DNA of 64,000 bases from Actinostola sp. cb2023 (lineage: Eukaryota; Cnidaria; Anthozoa; Actiniaria; Actinostolidae): positions 47,501 to 111,500 of the forward strand of contig JAUJYZ010000534.1 of assembly GCA_033675265.1 (NCBI GenBank). The letters run 5' to 3'. Shown here piece after piece: positions 36,201-47,960 of the stretch (positions within the stretch are counted from its first letter, which is position 1; every line of letters starts with the position of its first letter). A program made the translations under genes and the position numbers. The notes beneath the pieces were generated by a model. It was given only the letters and a program-made list of their open reading frames with translations. It had not been told where the DNA came from and made no database searches.

Positions 36201-39200
36201 AGTTATTTTCGCTATTCGTTTTGCTTAATAAGACAAAATATTCCCTACCACTGGTCAACGTCTTCGTTCTGATTTAGTAATATGATAGGATTAATAGTCC
36301 TCAAAATACTATCTTTACCTGATTTGGTATTAATCTACTCTAACCTACGCCTCCCTTTATTGGTGTTTCGTATGGGTGTGTAGTGTACGCATCCCTCCAT
36401 TGGTGCTTCGTATGGGTGTGTATTCTACACCTCCCTCCATTGGTGCTTTGTATGGGTGTGTAGTCTAAACCTCCCTCCATTGCTGGTTTGTATGGGTGTG
36501 TAGTCTACGCCTCCCTCCATTGGTGTTTCGTATGGGTGTGTAGTGTACGCCTCCCTCCATTGGTGTTTCGTATGGGTGTGTAGTGTACGCCTCCCTCCAT
36601 TGCTGCTTTGTATGGGTGTGTATTTTAAACCTCCCTCCATTGCTGCTTTGTATGGGTGTGTAGTCTACGCCTCCCTCCATTGCTGCTTCGTATGGGTGTG
36701 TAGTCTACGCCTCCCTCCATTGCTGCTTTGTATGGGTGTGTATTCTAAACCTCCCTCCATTGCTGCTTTGTATGGGTGTGTAGTCTACGCCTGCCTCCAT
36801 TGGTGCTTCGTATGGGTGTGTATTCTAAACCTTCCTCCATTGGTGCTACGTATGAGTGTGTAGTCTACCCCTCCCTCCATTGGTGCTTCGTATAGGTGTG
36901 TAGTCAACCCCTCCCTCCATTGGTGCTTCGTATGGGTGTGTAGTCTACACCTTCCTCCATTGGTGCAACGTATGAGTGTGTAGTCTACCCCTCCCTCCAT
37001 TGGTGCTTCGTATGGGTGTGTAGTCAACCCCTCCCTCCATTGGTGCTTCGTATGGGTATGTAGTCTACACCTCCCTCCATTGGTGCTTCGTATGAGTGTG
37101 TAGTCTACCCCTCCCTCCATTGGTGCTTCGTATGAGTGTGTAGTCTACCCCTCCCTCCATTGGTGCTTCGTATGGGTGTGTAGTCAACCCCTCCCTCCAT
37201 TGGTGCTTCGTATGGGTATGTAGTCTACACCTCCCTCCATTGGTGCTTCGTATGAGTGTGTAGTCTACCCCTCCCTCCATTGGTGCTTCGTATGGGTGTG
37301 TAGTCAACCCCTCCCTCCATTGGTGCTTTGTGTGAGTGTGTGTCAGTCCCTTCACGTCCCTCCATTGGTGCTTCGTATGGGGTGTTTAGTCTACACCTCC
37401 CTCCATTGGTACTTTATATGGGTGTATGGCCTATCCCTCCATTGGCACTAGATTTATACTAATAATCACCGTGTAATTCACTCCTGAGTAAAGTGCCTTT
37501 AGAACCGCCCTTCGTATTAATGGTTGGGAAAGACCTGGTGACTGCTCTCATCCTCAAGTAATTGGATTGTCGTCGTCTGGGAAACGCGACATAAACATGT
37601 TCGGCGAGAACGGACCACAATTACAATATACACCTATTTCAAAAAATGGTTGTCGCAGCCGAAGCAACAGTCAACAAATAATTTGGTTGGATGCGCTTGT
37701 GGCATGTTATTATGGCAAGCTGAAGTGGTAGCTCAGGTGTCAAACCGAATATTTCGGAAAGTACTAATACTACAAACGTGCTGTTGCGTGTACTAAACCC
37801 GTTGAACAAGAGCAGGCATAAAAAAACACTCTTCCAAACAGTTAATGAGCTGAAAAACTACATTCATGATAACTATTTACAATGACCACAACTGAATAAA
37901 TTAATTACAAGAAAAATTACCGAACTCCTTTGCAGTCTTGGATTGTTGACCGTTGCTTCGGCTGCGACAACGATTTTTGAAATTGGTGTATAACGTACAT
38001 ATACACTCGTTTGCAGATTGGAACGTTGTAGTATACATTTATACAAATATCTAATGAGATACAAGATATCTAATGAAGTGTGAAACATCACTTATTTTCT
38101 TCTAATATATCTGCAACATCAATTTTAGATTAGTATCACATCCAGCAAGGCTAAAACAATACTTTTCATCGACATTTCGTGGTTAAACAGTCGTATTTTC
38201 TCATTAGATATTTGTATATATGGTATACTACAGCGTTTCTGCAATTGTGTGTATATATATCATATATCATATATATGGCCATTCGAGGCATTTAATTGAT
38301 TGTACTCATAGTGTAATTTGGGCGGATATTTTCTAAACAAAATACAAAAAAATTAATTCAAACCCAGATAAAAAATAGGAAAATTAAAGTTCATAGGAGG
38401 GGCACCTACGTCACTGAGATGCGCAGTGTATCGTTATGTCCTTCCCACATTCGAACAAAGATTTTAGTCGCCATATGCACCAAATTTTCCAATTTCCAAT
38501 TTTCCAATTTACATTTCTCATTTACATATTTACATATTGGTATTACCATCTGCGTGACGCGCGATGATGGTACGAAACTAGGAACTCGTATAGCTGCCCA
38601 CTATTGTATTATACTAGCAATTGATTTTGTTTCGTAACATTACAACAGTAAGGACTGCATAATGAAAAATAAACGGAGATAAAGTCAAAGACTGCAACAT
38701 AAAGACTACTTGTCTTGTGGTCAGCGGTATTATATTCCAAAACACTATAAAAATCTGCCACTTGATGTTGTTCACAGAACCTTTAATAAATCTAATATAT
38801 TGTCTTAGGTAACAATAGGCCATATGCACTAACGGGTCACGTGACCCAACTTTCTCAAATCAAGCAGCAGTGTCAAAATGAACTCCAGAAATGAAAAGAG
38901 CAGCTCGATATTAGTAAAAAGGCGAAATTTCAGCTTATAATGTTTAACACAGCAGAAATGGCATGAAATATAAAATTGCAAATTTTATTAAGATTCGTAT
39001 GGAAAAATGTGCTGGATGGCAAAAAATGCCATCCAATGCATTTTCCAAACAAATTATTAGAAAACACTCGATTTTATATTTCATGTCATTTCTCCTGTGT
39101 CAGACGTTATGACCTGAAATTTCGCCTTCTTACTAATATCGAGCTGCTCTTTTCATTTCTGGAGTTCATTTTGACACTGCTGCTTGATTTGAGAAAGTTG

Positions 39201-40599
39201 GGTCACGTGACCCGTTAGTGCATATGGCCTATTGGTGTAATAGTGGTGAGATTACTTGCATATAGATTTATCAGGCGAAAATCGGTGAAGTTTGAATAAA
39301 TGGCGAAAATTAACAAATTTGAGAAATTACTGTTTTGAATCCAACTGGTCAAATTTCACTTTTATATGTTTATCTTTAACCGAAAATGTATGTTTAGGCA
39401 AACGCTTTATTAGAATTACCTTGTAAAATATAATTTGCAAGTGACTTCCACTAAACTAATGTTTGTATGTCAAAAGGCATAATTTATGCAAATTTATGCG
39501 AATTTATGCAAATTAGCAGTAATCGAGACGGCCATAACTTCTCCAGTGTTAGAGATCCAGTAAATATTTTTTCATGACTTAACAGAACTATCTTAGTGCT
39601 TTTCAGAAAAATCCTACAAAATCTCAGATCAAGTCATAAATTTTAGAAATTATCAATTTTCGCTACGTGCTTTTCTTACTTTCTAGACTACCTATCATAG
39701 TACGCCTCTTTCAACTGTTACCATCAAATTATTTTTTCATAAACTGATCTCGCTTTACCATTTATATAAAGACCTTTGAACAGTTTATTGCTGGTGTGAA
39801 CTTGAGTTTCCTCAGATCAATATTCGCTATATGACAGACTCCTAAAAATGGCCCAATTTTGATTCTGTCAAAGACCGATTTTCAGGGGTTTGGGTACGGA
39901 GGACTTCCAACCCTATATCTCGACACATTTTGAGAGCAGAGACAAATAATATATAATTTCTTAAGTTATATATCAACCTTGTTTTGTGTGGAAAATGTAA
40001 AGGAAATCCGAGCTTTGGCTCAAATTGAGTGGTCGATCCTTAGGCCGACAGCTTCTTAATACCCCGACTCATGTCCGAACTATGAAGGTGATCGCTCTTC
40101 TACCTTCAGCAATAAGCCACGGCATCATAATGGTCTAATATGGTAGACTGATTCGAAATTTTCAATGAATTATATTACAGCAAGTATTGTGTGTTTTGAA
40201 GAGCATTTATCACATAGTTATGTCGACCTCTTCGTCTACTGATCGTTCATCGGTAAATGACGCGCTATGCCAACCGGTTTTTTAAATTTGAGTTTTACTT
40301 ACCAACAACGTGCCTTCTCTCCGCCCTCCTACGGTCAACTGGTTTGTTCTCTGTCCAACCTATCACCGCTTTTCCGGTAGCATTATTATCAATTGGCTTT
40401 TCCTTTCCTTTTGACTTTGACTTTCTATGACATACTTCTTGCACTTGGCACGGCCTTTCTCTTCGCCGGCGTTCTTTAGTGGCGACAGACGTCTAGGCGG
40501 TTTTTGGATGGTGGAATATGAAGAACGATCGCCAATTGACGAAAGGTTGTCCGAGTTTTCAGAATTTGGAGTTTTCCTTGTTGTATTAAACTCAGCCAT
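33293..40599 (-). CDS. Uncharacterised Ser/Arg-rich protein gene, three exons, start uncertain
   Basis: Last exon: stop at 33293-33295, open upward to about 33990-34030. Middle exon: 35365-35631 (267 nt, acceptor ATGTCAG, donor GTGAGT). First visible exon: upper limit unclear, donor GTAAGT after 40303. The phases of the first two agree (phase 1). In the first exon two frames look coding. One starts with ATG at 40599 (MAEFNTTRK) but meets a stop at 40363. The other, which splices in phase (ending WTENKPVDRRRAERRHVV), is open only below 40492. A frameshift or a hidden splice joins them. The product is hydrophilic, rich in Ser, Arg and Lys, with an acidic SDEEDEEE run and the C-terminal block SPVKYDVFEFLKYQHENC. 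I recognise no domain, signal or membrane segment. Both introns carry 40-bp satellite arrays. Confidence 0.6.
34045..35336. repeat. 40-bp satellite array 1, in an intron
   Basis: About 32 units of 40 bp with consensus TCCCTCCATTGGTGCTTCGT followed by ATGGGTGTGTAGTCTACCCC. Units vary by substitutions and small indels, and some are shortened. Because 120 bp is 40 codons, long open frames on both strands appear and should be ignored. It lies between the last and middle exons of the minus-strand gene. Confidence 0.95.
35705..35987. mobile_element. Foldback element in intron, TIR AACGTTGTCCAGCTAAAAAG
   Basis: AACGTTGTCCAG-TAAAAAGAG at the left mirrors CTCTTTTTAACTGGACAACGT at the right. An inner pair (TTCGTTTTGC, AATTTTAATTTCAAAAGCA and mirrors) extends the stem to near the centre at about 35835. 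Confidence 0.85.
35988..36344. other. Intronic AT-rich DNA, nothing recognised
   Basis: The phrase TCGAGGCATTTAATTGATT at about 35996 recurs near 38284 with following text, so this segment is part of the same local duplication that produced the second satellite array. Confidence 0.5.
36345..37443. repeat. 40-bp satellite array 2, in an intron
   Basis: The same 40-bp unit as array 1, about 27 copies, far more regular in length: unit starts stay in register every 40 bp from 36420 to 37320. A higher-order period is visible, for example an 80-120 bp set of variants with GTAGTCAACCCC and TATGAGTGTG recurring at 36900-37320. Confidence 0.95.
37444..37600 (-). pseudogene. Duplicated partial copy of the middle exon (35365-35631)
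   Basis: After array 2 the sequence repeats the start of the exon region that follows array 1: ATTGGCACTAGATTTATACT, then the exon text TTCACTCCTGAGTAAAGTGC. The donor has changed from GTGAGT to GTGATT, there is an insertion (GGGAAAGACC) and later text diverges and is deleted, so this copy is probably not spliced. Confidence 0.75.
37630..37990. mobile_element. Foldback element, TIR ACACCTATTTCAAAAA
   Basis: ACACCTATTTCAAAAAATGG plus TTGTCGCAGCCGAAGCAAC at the left is mirrored at 37945-37990. Arms are about 48 bp around an interior with no coding signature. Confidence 0.85.
38813..39235. mobile_element. Foldback element, TIR CAATAGGCCATATGCACTAA
   Basis: Arms of about 130 bp are almost perfect mirrors, including GGTCACGTGACCC, itself a palindrome. 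The centre (about 38945-39110) also pairs in part (TGGCAAAAAATGCCATC at 39015). Confidence 0.9.
39236..40302. other. Intronic AT-rich DNA, nothing recognised
   Basis: The short phrase AATTTATGCAAATTTATGCG repeats at 39480-39515. No gene or element recognised. Confidence 0.4.
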
Positions 40600-40795
40600 T
40601 CTAGATCTGCTACGTACACCGACGACTATATTTCTCTTGTTGATCGTAAGCCATCTCGTTGCGCATTTTTCAAGACATCATAGTGAGGCTATGACGTCAA
40701 TCATTTTGCTAATTACTAATTGCAACAGTTAATCAGACAGTATCGATATGTTCTGAAAGTTCCGTTACTCCGTGCAGAGTCGCACGTAACGAGAT

Positions 40796-41916
40796 CACAG
40801 GTAGCCCAATCTCAGTATCAGTGGCGTAAATACAGTAAATGTATGGGCTTTCTTGTTCTGGTGTACTTGAATAAATAAATAAAAAATCGTTTGCCTTTAT
40901 TCGACTCGTACTTGTTCCTTGTGTTGTCCTTTACCTCTGTATGAATTTCTAGGCTATTCCGCTCGAAATTGAGAGAGTTACGGCGGTTTTATTTTATTTT
41001 TCCCTACCGGTAAGAAAATATAGAAGGTTGGTCACTGATGGCCGCCAGCAAACTCACATGGTCCCACTAAAATGCTCGTAAATCTCTCAAAACTAGACAT
41101 AACGCCAACTTTTATCTGCATCCAAGAGGAAGGTTTTTGTGGCTTTCATCGGCAATACGAACCTCTGTACCTTCAAGTCTGACACGGATTTCAAGGACCG
41201 TTACAAAAATGCACACATCGGGGAGGGACAGAGTTCAATTTGAAACTTGAATAAAATTTCCGTTCCCAACGAATGATTTACTTCTCTGGGAGCGAGTAAC
41301 GAGCGACAGAATATACTCCTGGGTTCCCGACGATGCAGCTTTCCCAGTCAACAATAAATTATGGCCTGATTCAGCAGCCAAAATCACTCTTTTCTGTTTA
41401 TCGGTCAAGCTAAAAAAGACGAAATAGGATTTTTTTTAAAGCGAAGGTACGAAATGTTATTCAAGTGTCAAATTGACCTCTCTCCCTCCCCGATGTGTGC
41501 ATTTTTGTAACAGCCCTTGAAATCCGTGTCAGACTTGAAGGTACAGAGGTTCGTATTGCCCATGAAAGCCACAAAAACCTTCCTCTTGGATGCAGATAAA
41601 AGTTGGCGTTATGTCTAGTTTTGAGATATTTACGAGCATTTTAGTGGGACCATGTGAGTTTGCTGGCGGCCATCAGTGACCAACCTTCTATATTTTCTTA
41701 CCGGTAGGGAAAAATAAAATAAAACCGCCGTAACTCTCTCAATTTCAAGCGGAATGGCCTAGAAATTCCTACAGAGGTAAAGGACAACACAAGGAACAAG
41801 TACGACGCGTATAAAGGCAAACGCGTATAAAATTTTTATTTATTTATTAAAGTACACCAGAACAAGAAAGCCCATACATTTACTGTATTTACGCCTCTGA
41901 TACTGGGCTACCTGTA
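40796..41916. mobile_element. 1.1-kb near-complete palindrome with CACAGGTAGCCCA ends
   Basis: It begins CACAGGTAGCCCA at 40796 and ends TGGGCTACCTGTA at 41916. Arms of about 430 bp are close mirrors with few mismatches, around a 200-bp centre (41240-41480). The arms contain GTCTGACACGGATTTCAAGG and its mirror. Arm similarity is high enough to suggest recent origin or conversion. It shares its ends with the 12-13 kb cluster. Confidence 0.92.
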
Positions 41917-41935
41917 TCGACATTAATAGTAATAA

Positions 41936-42231
41936 GGGGGCCGTTTATTTCAAATTTAAGCGCCCCCTTGCCCACAAAATTAAGTGCCCCCTCCCCTCCA
42001 CAAGAAATATGGTACAGAATATGGCATATGGAAATATATTACAGAATATGGCATACAACTTGCGTTTTATTACAAAGTTACGGCATATCTGTAGTACCGT
42101 ATTAAAGTATTGTTTAATTTCCGAGTTCAAATCATGTTTTTATATTAAGCGCCCCCCTCGGTTTAGCGCCCCCCTAGACCACAAAATTAGAAGTAAGCTT
42201 CCATGGCGCGTAATCGAGGAAATACGGTATA
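41936..42231. mobile_element. Diverged MITE with ACCGTATTTCCTCG end
   Basis: The right end TCGAGGAAATACGGTAT and the AAGCGCCCCC/GGGGGCGCTTAA-type phrases match the family at 31356-31818. The left end is degenerate. Confidence 0.6.
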
Positions 42232-42481
42232 TGCCCAACTAATTAAATAGGAAAGTAATTTATTGGAATGGAAGCAATAGAATGAATTCAATTTGAACTC
42301 GTACGTCCAATCAGAATGGCGAATGATGAAAATCCACTTGTGAAAAAAGCATTATACGGAGAAATATGTTGTACAGGACCCGAAATGATCCCTGGCCCTG
42401 AAATGATCCCCAAAGTGATTAGACTGGCTCCGAAATGATACCGGACCTGACATGATCCCAGACTGGCTCCGACGACAGGAA

Positions 42482-42640
42482 ATAGAGTCGTTTTCGTAGG
42501 AGTGGGAAAGTTACGGTGCCGTGCTGTGCCGTACTGACATAGTTTGATTGGACGATATGAATCTGCACGGTTTTTGATTGGTTCAGAAGAAAGCCATTTG
42601 AGTTTCACGGTCCGTTCTCCTCATACGAAAACGACTCTAT
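42482..42640. mobile_element. MITE, TIR ATAGAGTCGTTTTCGTA, copy 2
   Basis: Same ends and interior order as 25434-25601, including two TGATTGG words. Flanked by TA on the right. Confidence 0.88.
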
Positions 42641-42884
42641 ATAACCTCCACTATCAACTAACAGAACAAACTTAAATTGGGTATTTTTTATTCATTCATC
42701 ACTCTGGTAAATCGAATATCAAAGCTGGATTTAAATTATAAAAATGCACTGATTTTGTAGTAGTTTATTAAGTAATTATTTGTCTCAGTGTAACATACTT
42801 ATTGTGTTACGTTTGACTTTTAAGATTGTTCGCCAGTTGTTTGACTAAACATAAGCATGTGGCTTGGTCTATAATTCGAGTTAC

Positions 42885-43020
42885 GAGATACAGAGTTACA
42901 AAGATACGAAGATACAAAGATACAGAGTTACAAAGATACAGAGTTACAACGATATCGAATTACATGAAAACAGACTTACACTTAAACAGAGTTACAATAA
43001 AACAGAGTAAAAAAACCCGG
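42885..43020. repeat. Degenerate GATACA/GTTACA simple repeat
   Basis: Loose 7- to 16-bp periodic phrases of AGATACA and GAGTTACA over about 130 bp, decaying to the right. Confidence 0.75.
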
Positions 43021-43796
43021 TAACAGACAAGAAAACGATATCAAGTTACTGACAAGATCAAACAGCGATTACGATTTCTTATTTTTAAATTCTAAGATCA
43101 TAATATTCGTATATAAGACAAAAGCTACCGTATGTGTTCATTAATGAATTGATAGATTGTGTTCATGTGTTCTTTGATAAGGCGATCGAGTAATCAATTT
43201 TTAAAGCTTCATAGTTACTTGGTCCCCTTATCAACTGGCTGTGAACAATGGAACATGCACCATTCCTTTAATACCCTATGTTTTTTTCTAACTTTTAGCA
43301 CTCGTTCAGAACCGCTACTGAAAAATTGCCCTTGAGTAATTCATTATTTGTAGCTACACAATCAACATGTTCCCCGTCGCAGTGTATGCCCCTCCAGTTG
43401 CAACAAAACAAAAACAACAAACAGAAAAAAGAAAAATAGTGTAAATGATGTTTATTTATTAATTTAGATTGGTATTCGTAATAGAACACACTTTTTTGGT
43501 CTAAAAGATGGTATACATACAGTCAATGCGTTGACTAAAAGAAATGTCACGTGCTACATTATCAATTCGTACAAGACTCGTGCAATATACGACTAATAAC
43601 CGTTAATGATGAATAGCCTAAAGCCCTCTTATTTATCTCCTATTTATAGGGGGAAATATTTCACGTATCAAAGACTAAAATAATTACATAAATAAGAAAA
43701 ATGAAATTATATAATAAAAAAAAGATTAAAAATAACAATAAATTTAAGAATATAGATCATTATAAAAATAATTTAGATATAACGTTAATAAATATA

Positions 43797-44817
43797 TTTT
43801 CAACAAAATCCATAGAATTATCTTTTCTGTTTTCTCAAGTTGAAGTTCTATCTAGATGTGAGTTTGCTGTTTTGAAACCGAAAATTTGCAAGAATTGAGT
43901 TTTAAAAACACACCAAAAACTCCCAACTGAAACTAGCGACGAATCGTCCACTTTTGTCCACAAATCACAATATAAACGAAGATAACTAAATAACCTAACT
44001 GTTCAGTTTTCTCAATCACTCATACCGTTCTATGAGTTCTATATAACTACAAATATTTTCTCAAGTTAACGAATTAAAATACCAAGCAACGATAGCCGTA
44101 TTTACTCACAAAACAGAGCGATTCTTGTAGCTACAAATTGACAAGTGTTAGCCTGAAAATGATCTCTAGTAAAATATGTCAAAGAGAAAAAATATTGTCA
44201 AATGTCTCAAAAACGTCCATCGTTTATACATTCTTGTCGAGAAAACCGCTGAAAAGATTCAAAAATACGACAAAAACTGTGGATATTTGGCTACCGTGAC
44301 TTCGTGCTCCATTCATCAAGTTGTCAAATATTTCAAAAAGTTGGCGATTCGTCTTCATTAGCTCAGCTTTTCTTCGTTCTTCGTATTCACAGATCACACA
44401 AACTGATATAGGAAGCCGTAAGAAGCATTCTTCTTTAATTTTCTGACAGAAAATAGCATTCTTCAAAACGTTTTTCCTGTCAAAACACTAAAACGGTACA
44501 GATAAAAGTTGTCGAGTCGCTTGCCAATTTTGATTTCTTTCGTGAGATTTGATTGGACGATGGGCGATTTCTGACGCTTTTCAGGAGAATTGCACATTTG
44601 ATCAGTAGAATCTCGCGTAAATAAAGGTTTTTTTCAAAAAGAAATCATTGTAGTTATTTTATAAATGAAATATAAGACAGTTTTCCGTGTTATATACTCT
44701 GATCTAAACACTTGGGATGTCGGCTACGCGTCGTGGTTTCCTACGCTTCTCTCGTGTTCTCCCAACATCCCGCGTGTTTAGATCAGAGTATATAACACGG
44801 AAAACTGTCTTATATTC
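43797..44817 (-). mobile_element. Head plus hairpin element, copy 1 (inverted relative to copy 2)
   Basis: A head of about 870 bp (43797-44668) matches, in inverse orientation and with clear divergence, 46605-47490. It is joined to a hairpin (44669-44817) with arms AGACAGTTTTCCGTGTTATA and mirror. On the minus strand both copies share a short peptide block (KNAIFCQKI-EEC) and LMNGARS, but both are interrupted, so coding is doubtful. Confidence 0.75.
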
Positions 44818-45956
44818 GTTAAATATATATGGGACTGCAAGCGTGAGGTCCGTTTGTACATTATTTCATGATTCCGCTTTCAAAGCTTTAGGTTTTTCAG
44901 CGGCAAGAATGTAGATAGTAATATGAAATATGAAAAATTGCATTTCTTGCCTTAAAATAATTAAGCTCTGGCACCCAGGGTAAGCCGTGATCAGCCTCTA
45001 TGCAAGAGACTACACGCGCGAATGAATAAGAATAAATAACCACTGCTCTTATGAAAAAAACATCCTTATAATATCTATCTTGTGTATTTATTAATATAGG
45101 TACGTTAATATTTCTTGTAGTTGCGTTACACACAGAACACCGTTGTGTAATAGTTACTTCCGGTACATTCACTTCCGTTTATTATGTAAATTAGATAGCC
45201 CGTCGTTCACATGCTTCAAGATGGCTACGCATTACAAAATAAAGATGTTCGTTCTGAATCCGATCTAATCGTATGTTTTATGTGCCAGCCCAAGCCAATA
45301 ATATTACAAACTAGAACTTCATAAGGAATTTATGTGTCAAAAGACAAGTCAATAGACTCTTTCCTTGCTACCTTGTTTTTACGAGACATCTGCCAGTCTT
45401 CAAAAATCTTTACTCCACTTTGTGCTAGTTTGGGCACATTCCCTCAAGAACTGACTCTCTTGTGATGCACTTTTGGCAGTTTACGAAAATTGCCAGCCAT
45501 CGTCTCAAATGCCCGTCTTAGCTCTATGACCTTCCTGTGAGAACTATTCTTGATTTGATTGAAAATAATCAAAACTCCGTTCGCATTTCATTCACAATTA
45601 AAGCCCCCTTTGAAAACCAAACAAAAGTGTAAATGTATTCTAAATGAAAAAGCATAAATATTACACATTTGCCGTATTTGTTCTTTGTATATGTCTCAAT
45701 GAGCAATCAACTCTATTCAAAAACTATCAAGTATGAAAAGGAATAAAACATTTATTAAACAATCGATATCTTAACTAAGCTATCATAATACGAAACTGCC
45801 TTCATTGTTTAGTGCGGTCAAGCAATCGGAATGAGAATTGAATGCTAAAAGAACAGTTATTTAATTATTATATTATTTTCATCTCAATCAGATATTGACT
45901 ACAATTCTGGTTGAAACGCCTACCTGGTTCTAACAATGACTAAACAATATCATAGG
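44818..45956. other. AT-rich intergenic DNA, nothing recognised
   Basis: Open frames are short and without signature (for example 44897-45172 minus). Confidence 0.4.
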
Positions 45957-46057
45957 TAATTTACAATATTCGTGACAATGTTGTATCTTATTAACAATCT
46001 CTCGCCTTCGGCTCGAGATTGTAAATAAGATACAACATTGCCACTGATATTGTAAAT
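45957..46057. mobile_element. 100-bp foldback with GCCTTCGGC core
   Basis: TTTACAATAT-CGTGACAATG and ATCTTATT-ACAATCTC are mirrored around the centre CTCGCCTTCGGCTCGAG (about 46001-46017). Confidence 0.85.
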
Positions 46058-46300
46058 ACTACTTATTCCCCGAAGTGGAGGTGAGTAGTGGTGGATATTT
46101 ACTGAGCTGCGAGTCCTCGATGAGGGAATAATTGTTTTAGTATTTACAAGTGAATAGCCAGTCAAATATACAAAATTTATTTTCACGAAGAAAGAGATAC
46201 GTTCGCGAAACACGACGTTTGCTCGGAGGTGAATAGCCAAGGATATTCCGAGATTGAGTAGCCAATCAGAGCGCGCGAAAAGTACTTTTCAGTTGTGTGA

Positions 46301-46421
46301 TAGAGTGGTTTCATTTAACCTGTGAAATAGATATTAGTGTAATACACCTTAGTAGACACTGTTTTCTTTTGTTTGGTATTGACCATTAGACAATGACTAT
46401 TTAACAAATAGAAAACGTTTC

Positions 46422-46452
<31 letters not shown>

Positions 46453-47699
46453 GGAAGTTTGGGAGAAGTCGAGAGCTATTGTGTAAAACCGAGCCGTTAG
46501 GCGAGGTTTTACACAGAGCTCGAGACTTCTCCCAAACTTTCCCTCGTGTTTATATCAGGCTATGTAAACACGAGAAAACGTTTTCTATTTGTTTTATAAA
46601 ATAACTACAAGGATTTCTTTCGTAAAACTCCTTTATTTACGCGAGATTTTAGTGATCAAAATTTCAATTCTCCTGAAAAGCGTCAGAAATCGCCCATCAT
46701 CCAATCAAATCTCACGAAAGAAATCAAAATGGCAAAGCGACTCGACAACTTTTATCTGTGCAGTTTACTGTTTTGACACGAAAAACGATTTGAAGAATGC
46801 TATTTTCTGTCAGAAAATTACAGAAGAATGCTTGTTACACTTTGTTTTTGTATCCTGTGAACACGAAACACGAAGAAAAGTGAGAAAAGCTGAGCCGAAT
46901 CACGATCAATGACGAAGAGTTGTCAAACTTTCTGAAATATTTGACATCTTGATGAATGGAGCACGAAGTCAGGTAGCCAAATATCTACAGTTTTTGTCGT
47001 ATTTTTGAATCTTTTCGTCGCTTTTCTCGACAAGAATGTATAAACGATGGACGTTTCTGAGACATTTGAAGATGTTTTTTCTCTTTGACATATTTTACTA
47101 GAGATATGAATGTTCTGGCGAACCCACCGTGTAGCTACAAGAATCGCTCTGTTTTTACTCTTTTGTGAGTATAAATACGGCTATCATTTCTTGATATTTT
47201 CAGTCGTACACTTGAGAAAATATAAGACTTATGTGCAGCTAAGTATAACTTACAAAATGGTTAGTATGTGATTGAGAAAACCGAGCCGTTATATTTAGTT
47301 TTCTTCGTTATTGTGGACAGAAATAAGTGGACGATTCGTCGAGTTTCTTACCGGCCGAGTTTGAATGAACTTGAAGAGCTCGATTCTTGCAAAATTAATT
47401 TTCGGTTTAAAATCATCAAAATCACATCTAGATAGAACTTGAACTTAACTAAACAAGAAAAACTGTAATTCTATGGCTTTTGTTTAGTAAATAAAACATG
47501 TTTGACAACAGAAAAAAATACATTTGTGGTCAGTTATTTTTACAATCAAATCCACTGCATCGCTTCAAGGTTGTTCAAGGCCATGAACCATGTTTACATG
47601 GCCTCATATCAACATAGTAATTAACCAATCAGAGCGCGCGTTATATCTAAATTATTTTATAATAGATTTTGTTTCAGGGGTTAAATGAAATCACTCTAT
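46301..47699. mobile_element. 1.4-kb element, TIR TAGAGTG-TTTCATTTAACC, carrying hairpin plus head copy 2
   Basis: TAGAGTGGTTTCATTTAACC at 46301 mirrors GGTTAAATGAAATCACTCTA ending at 47699. Inside, a hairpin (46405-46600, arms GTTTACATAGCCTGATATAA, core with GAGCCGTTAGGCGAG) is followed by a head (46605-47490) related to 43797-44668. CCAATCAGAGCGCGCG occurs at 47625, and the identical word at 46262 lies just outside. Confidence 0.75.
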
Positions 47700-47960
47700 A
47701 TGGAAAAATATATAAAATTATATACGGGGTATGAGTTATAGCAGGAACGAATAGACTCTGTTAGCTTGGGCGTAATGTTTTCCCATTTCAGACCACGTGT
47801 CATTCCCCTGTAATATTTATTTCTCTATCGGTAACACTTGAGACACTTTGTCACTGAGACAAAGAATCTATTACTCAGGGTAATGGCAGTCTGAAATGGG
47901 AACCATTACGCACGTAAGCTAAGAAATTAGAGTCCCGATGGAACCTGAAGTCCAATTAAT

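Noticed and set aside
34045..37443. CRISPR-like regular repeats of 40 bp
   Set aside because: Units are contiguous with no unique spacers, the surrounding genes are eukaryotic, and the unit is a plain satellite.
44176..44466. Real small genes on opposite strands at 44.2 kb
   Set aside because: Both frames lie in a repeat whose other copy (46.6-47.5 kb) has stops and frameshifts in the same place. The shared peptide is noted as a finding only.
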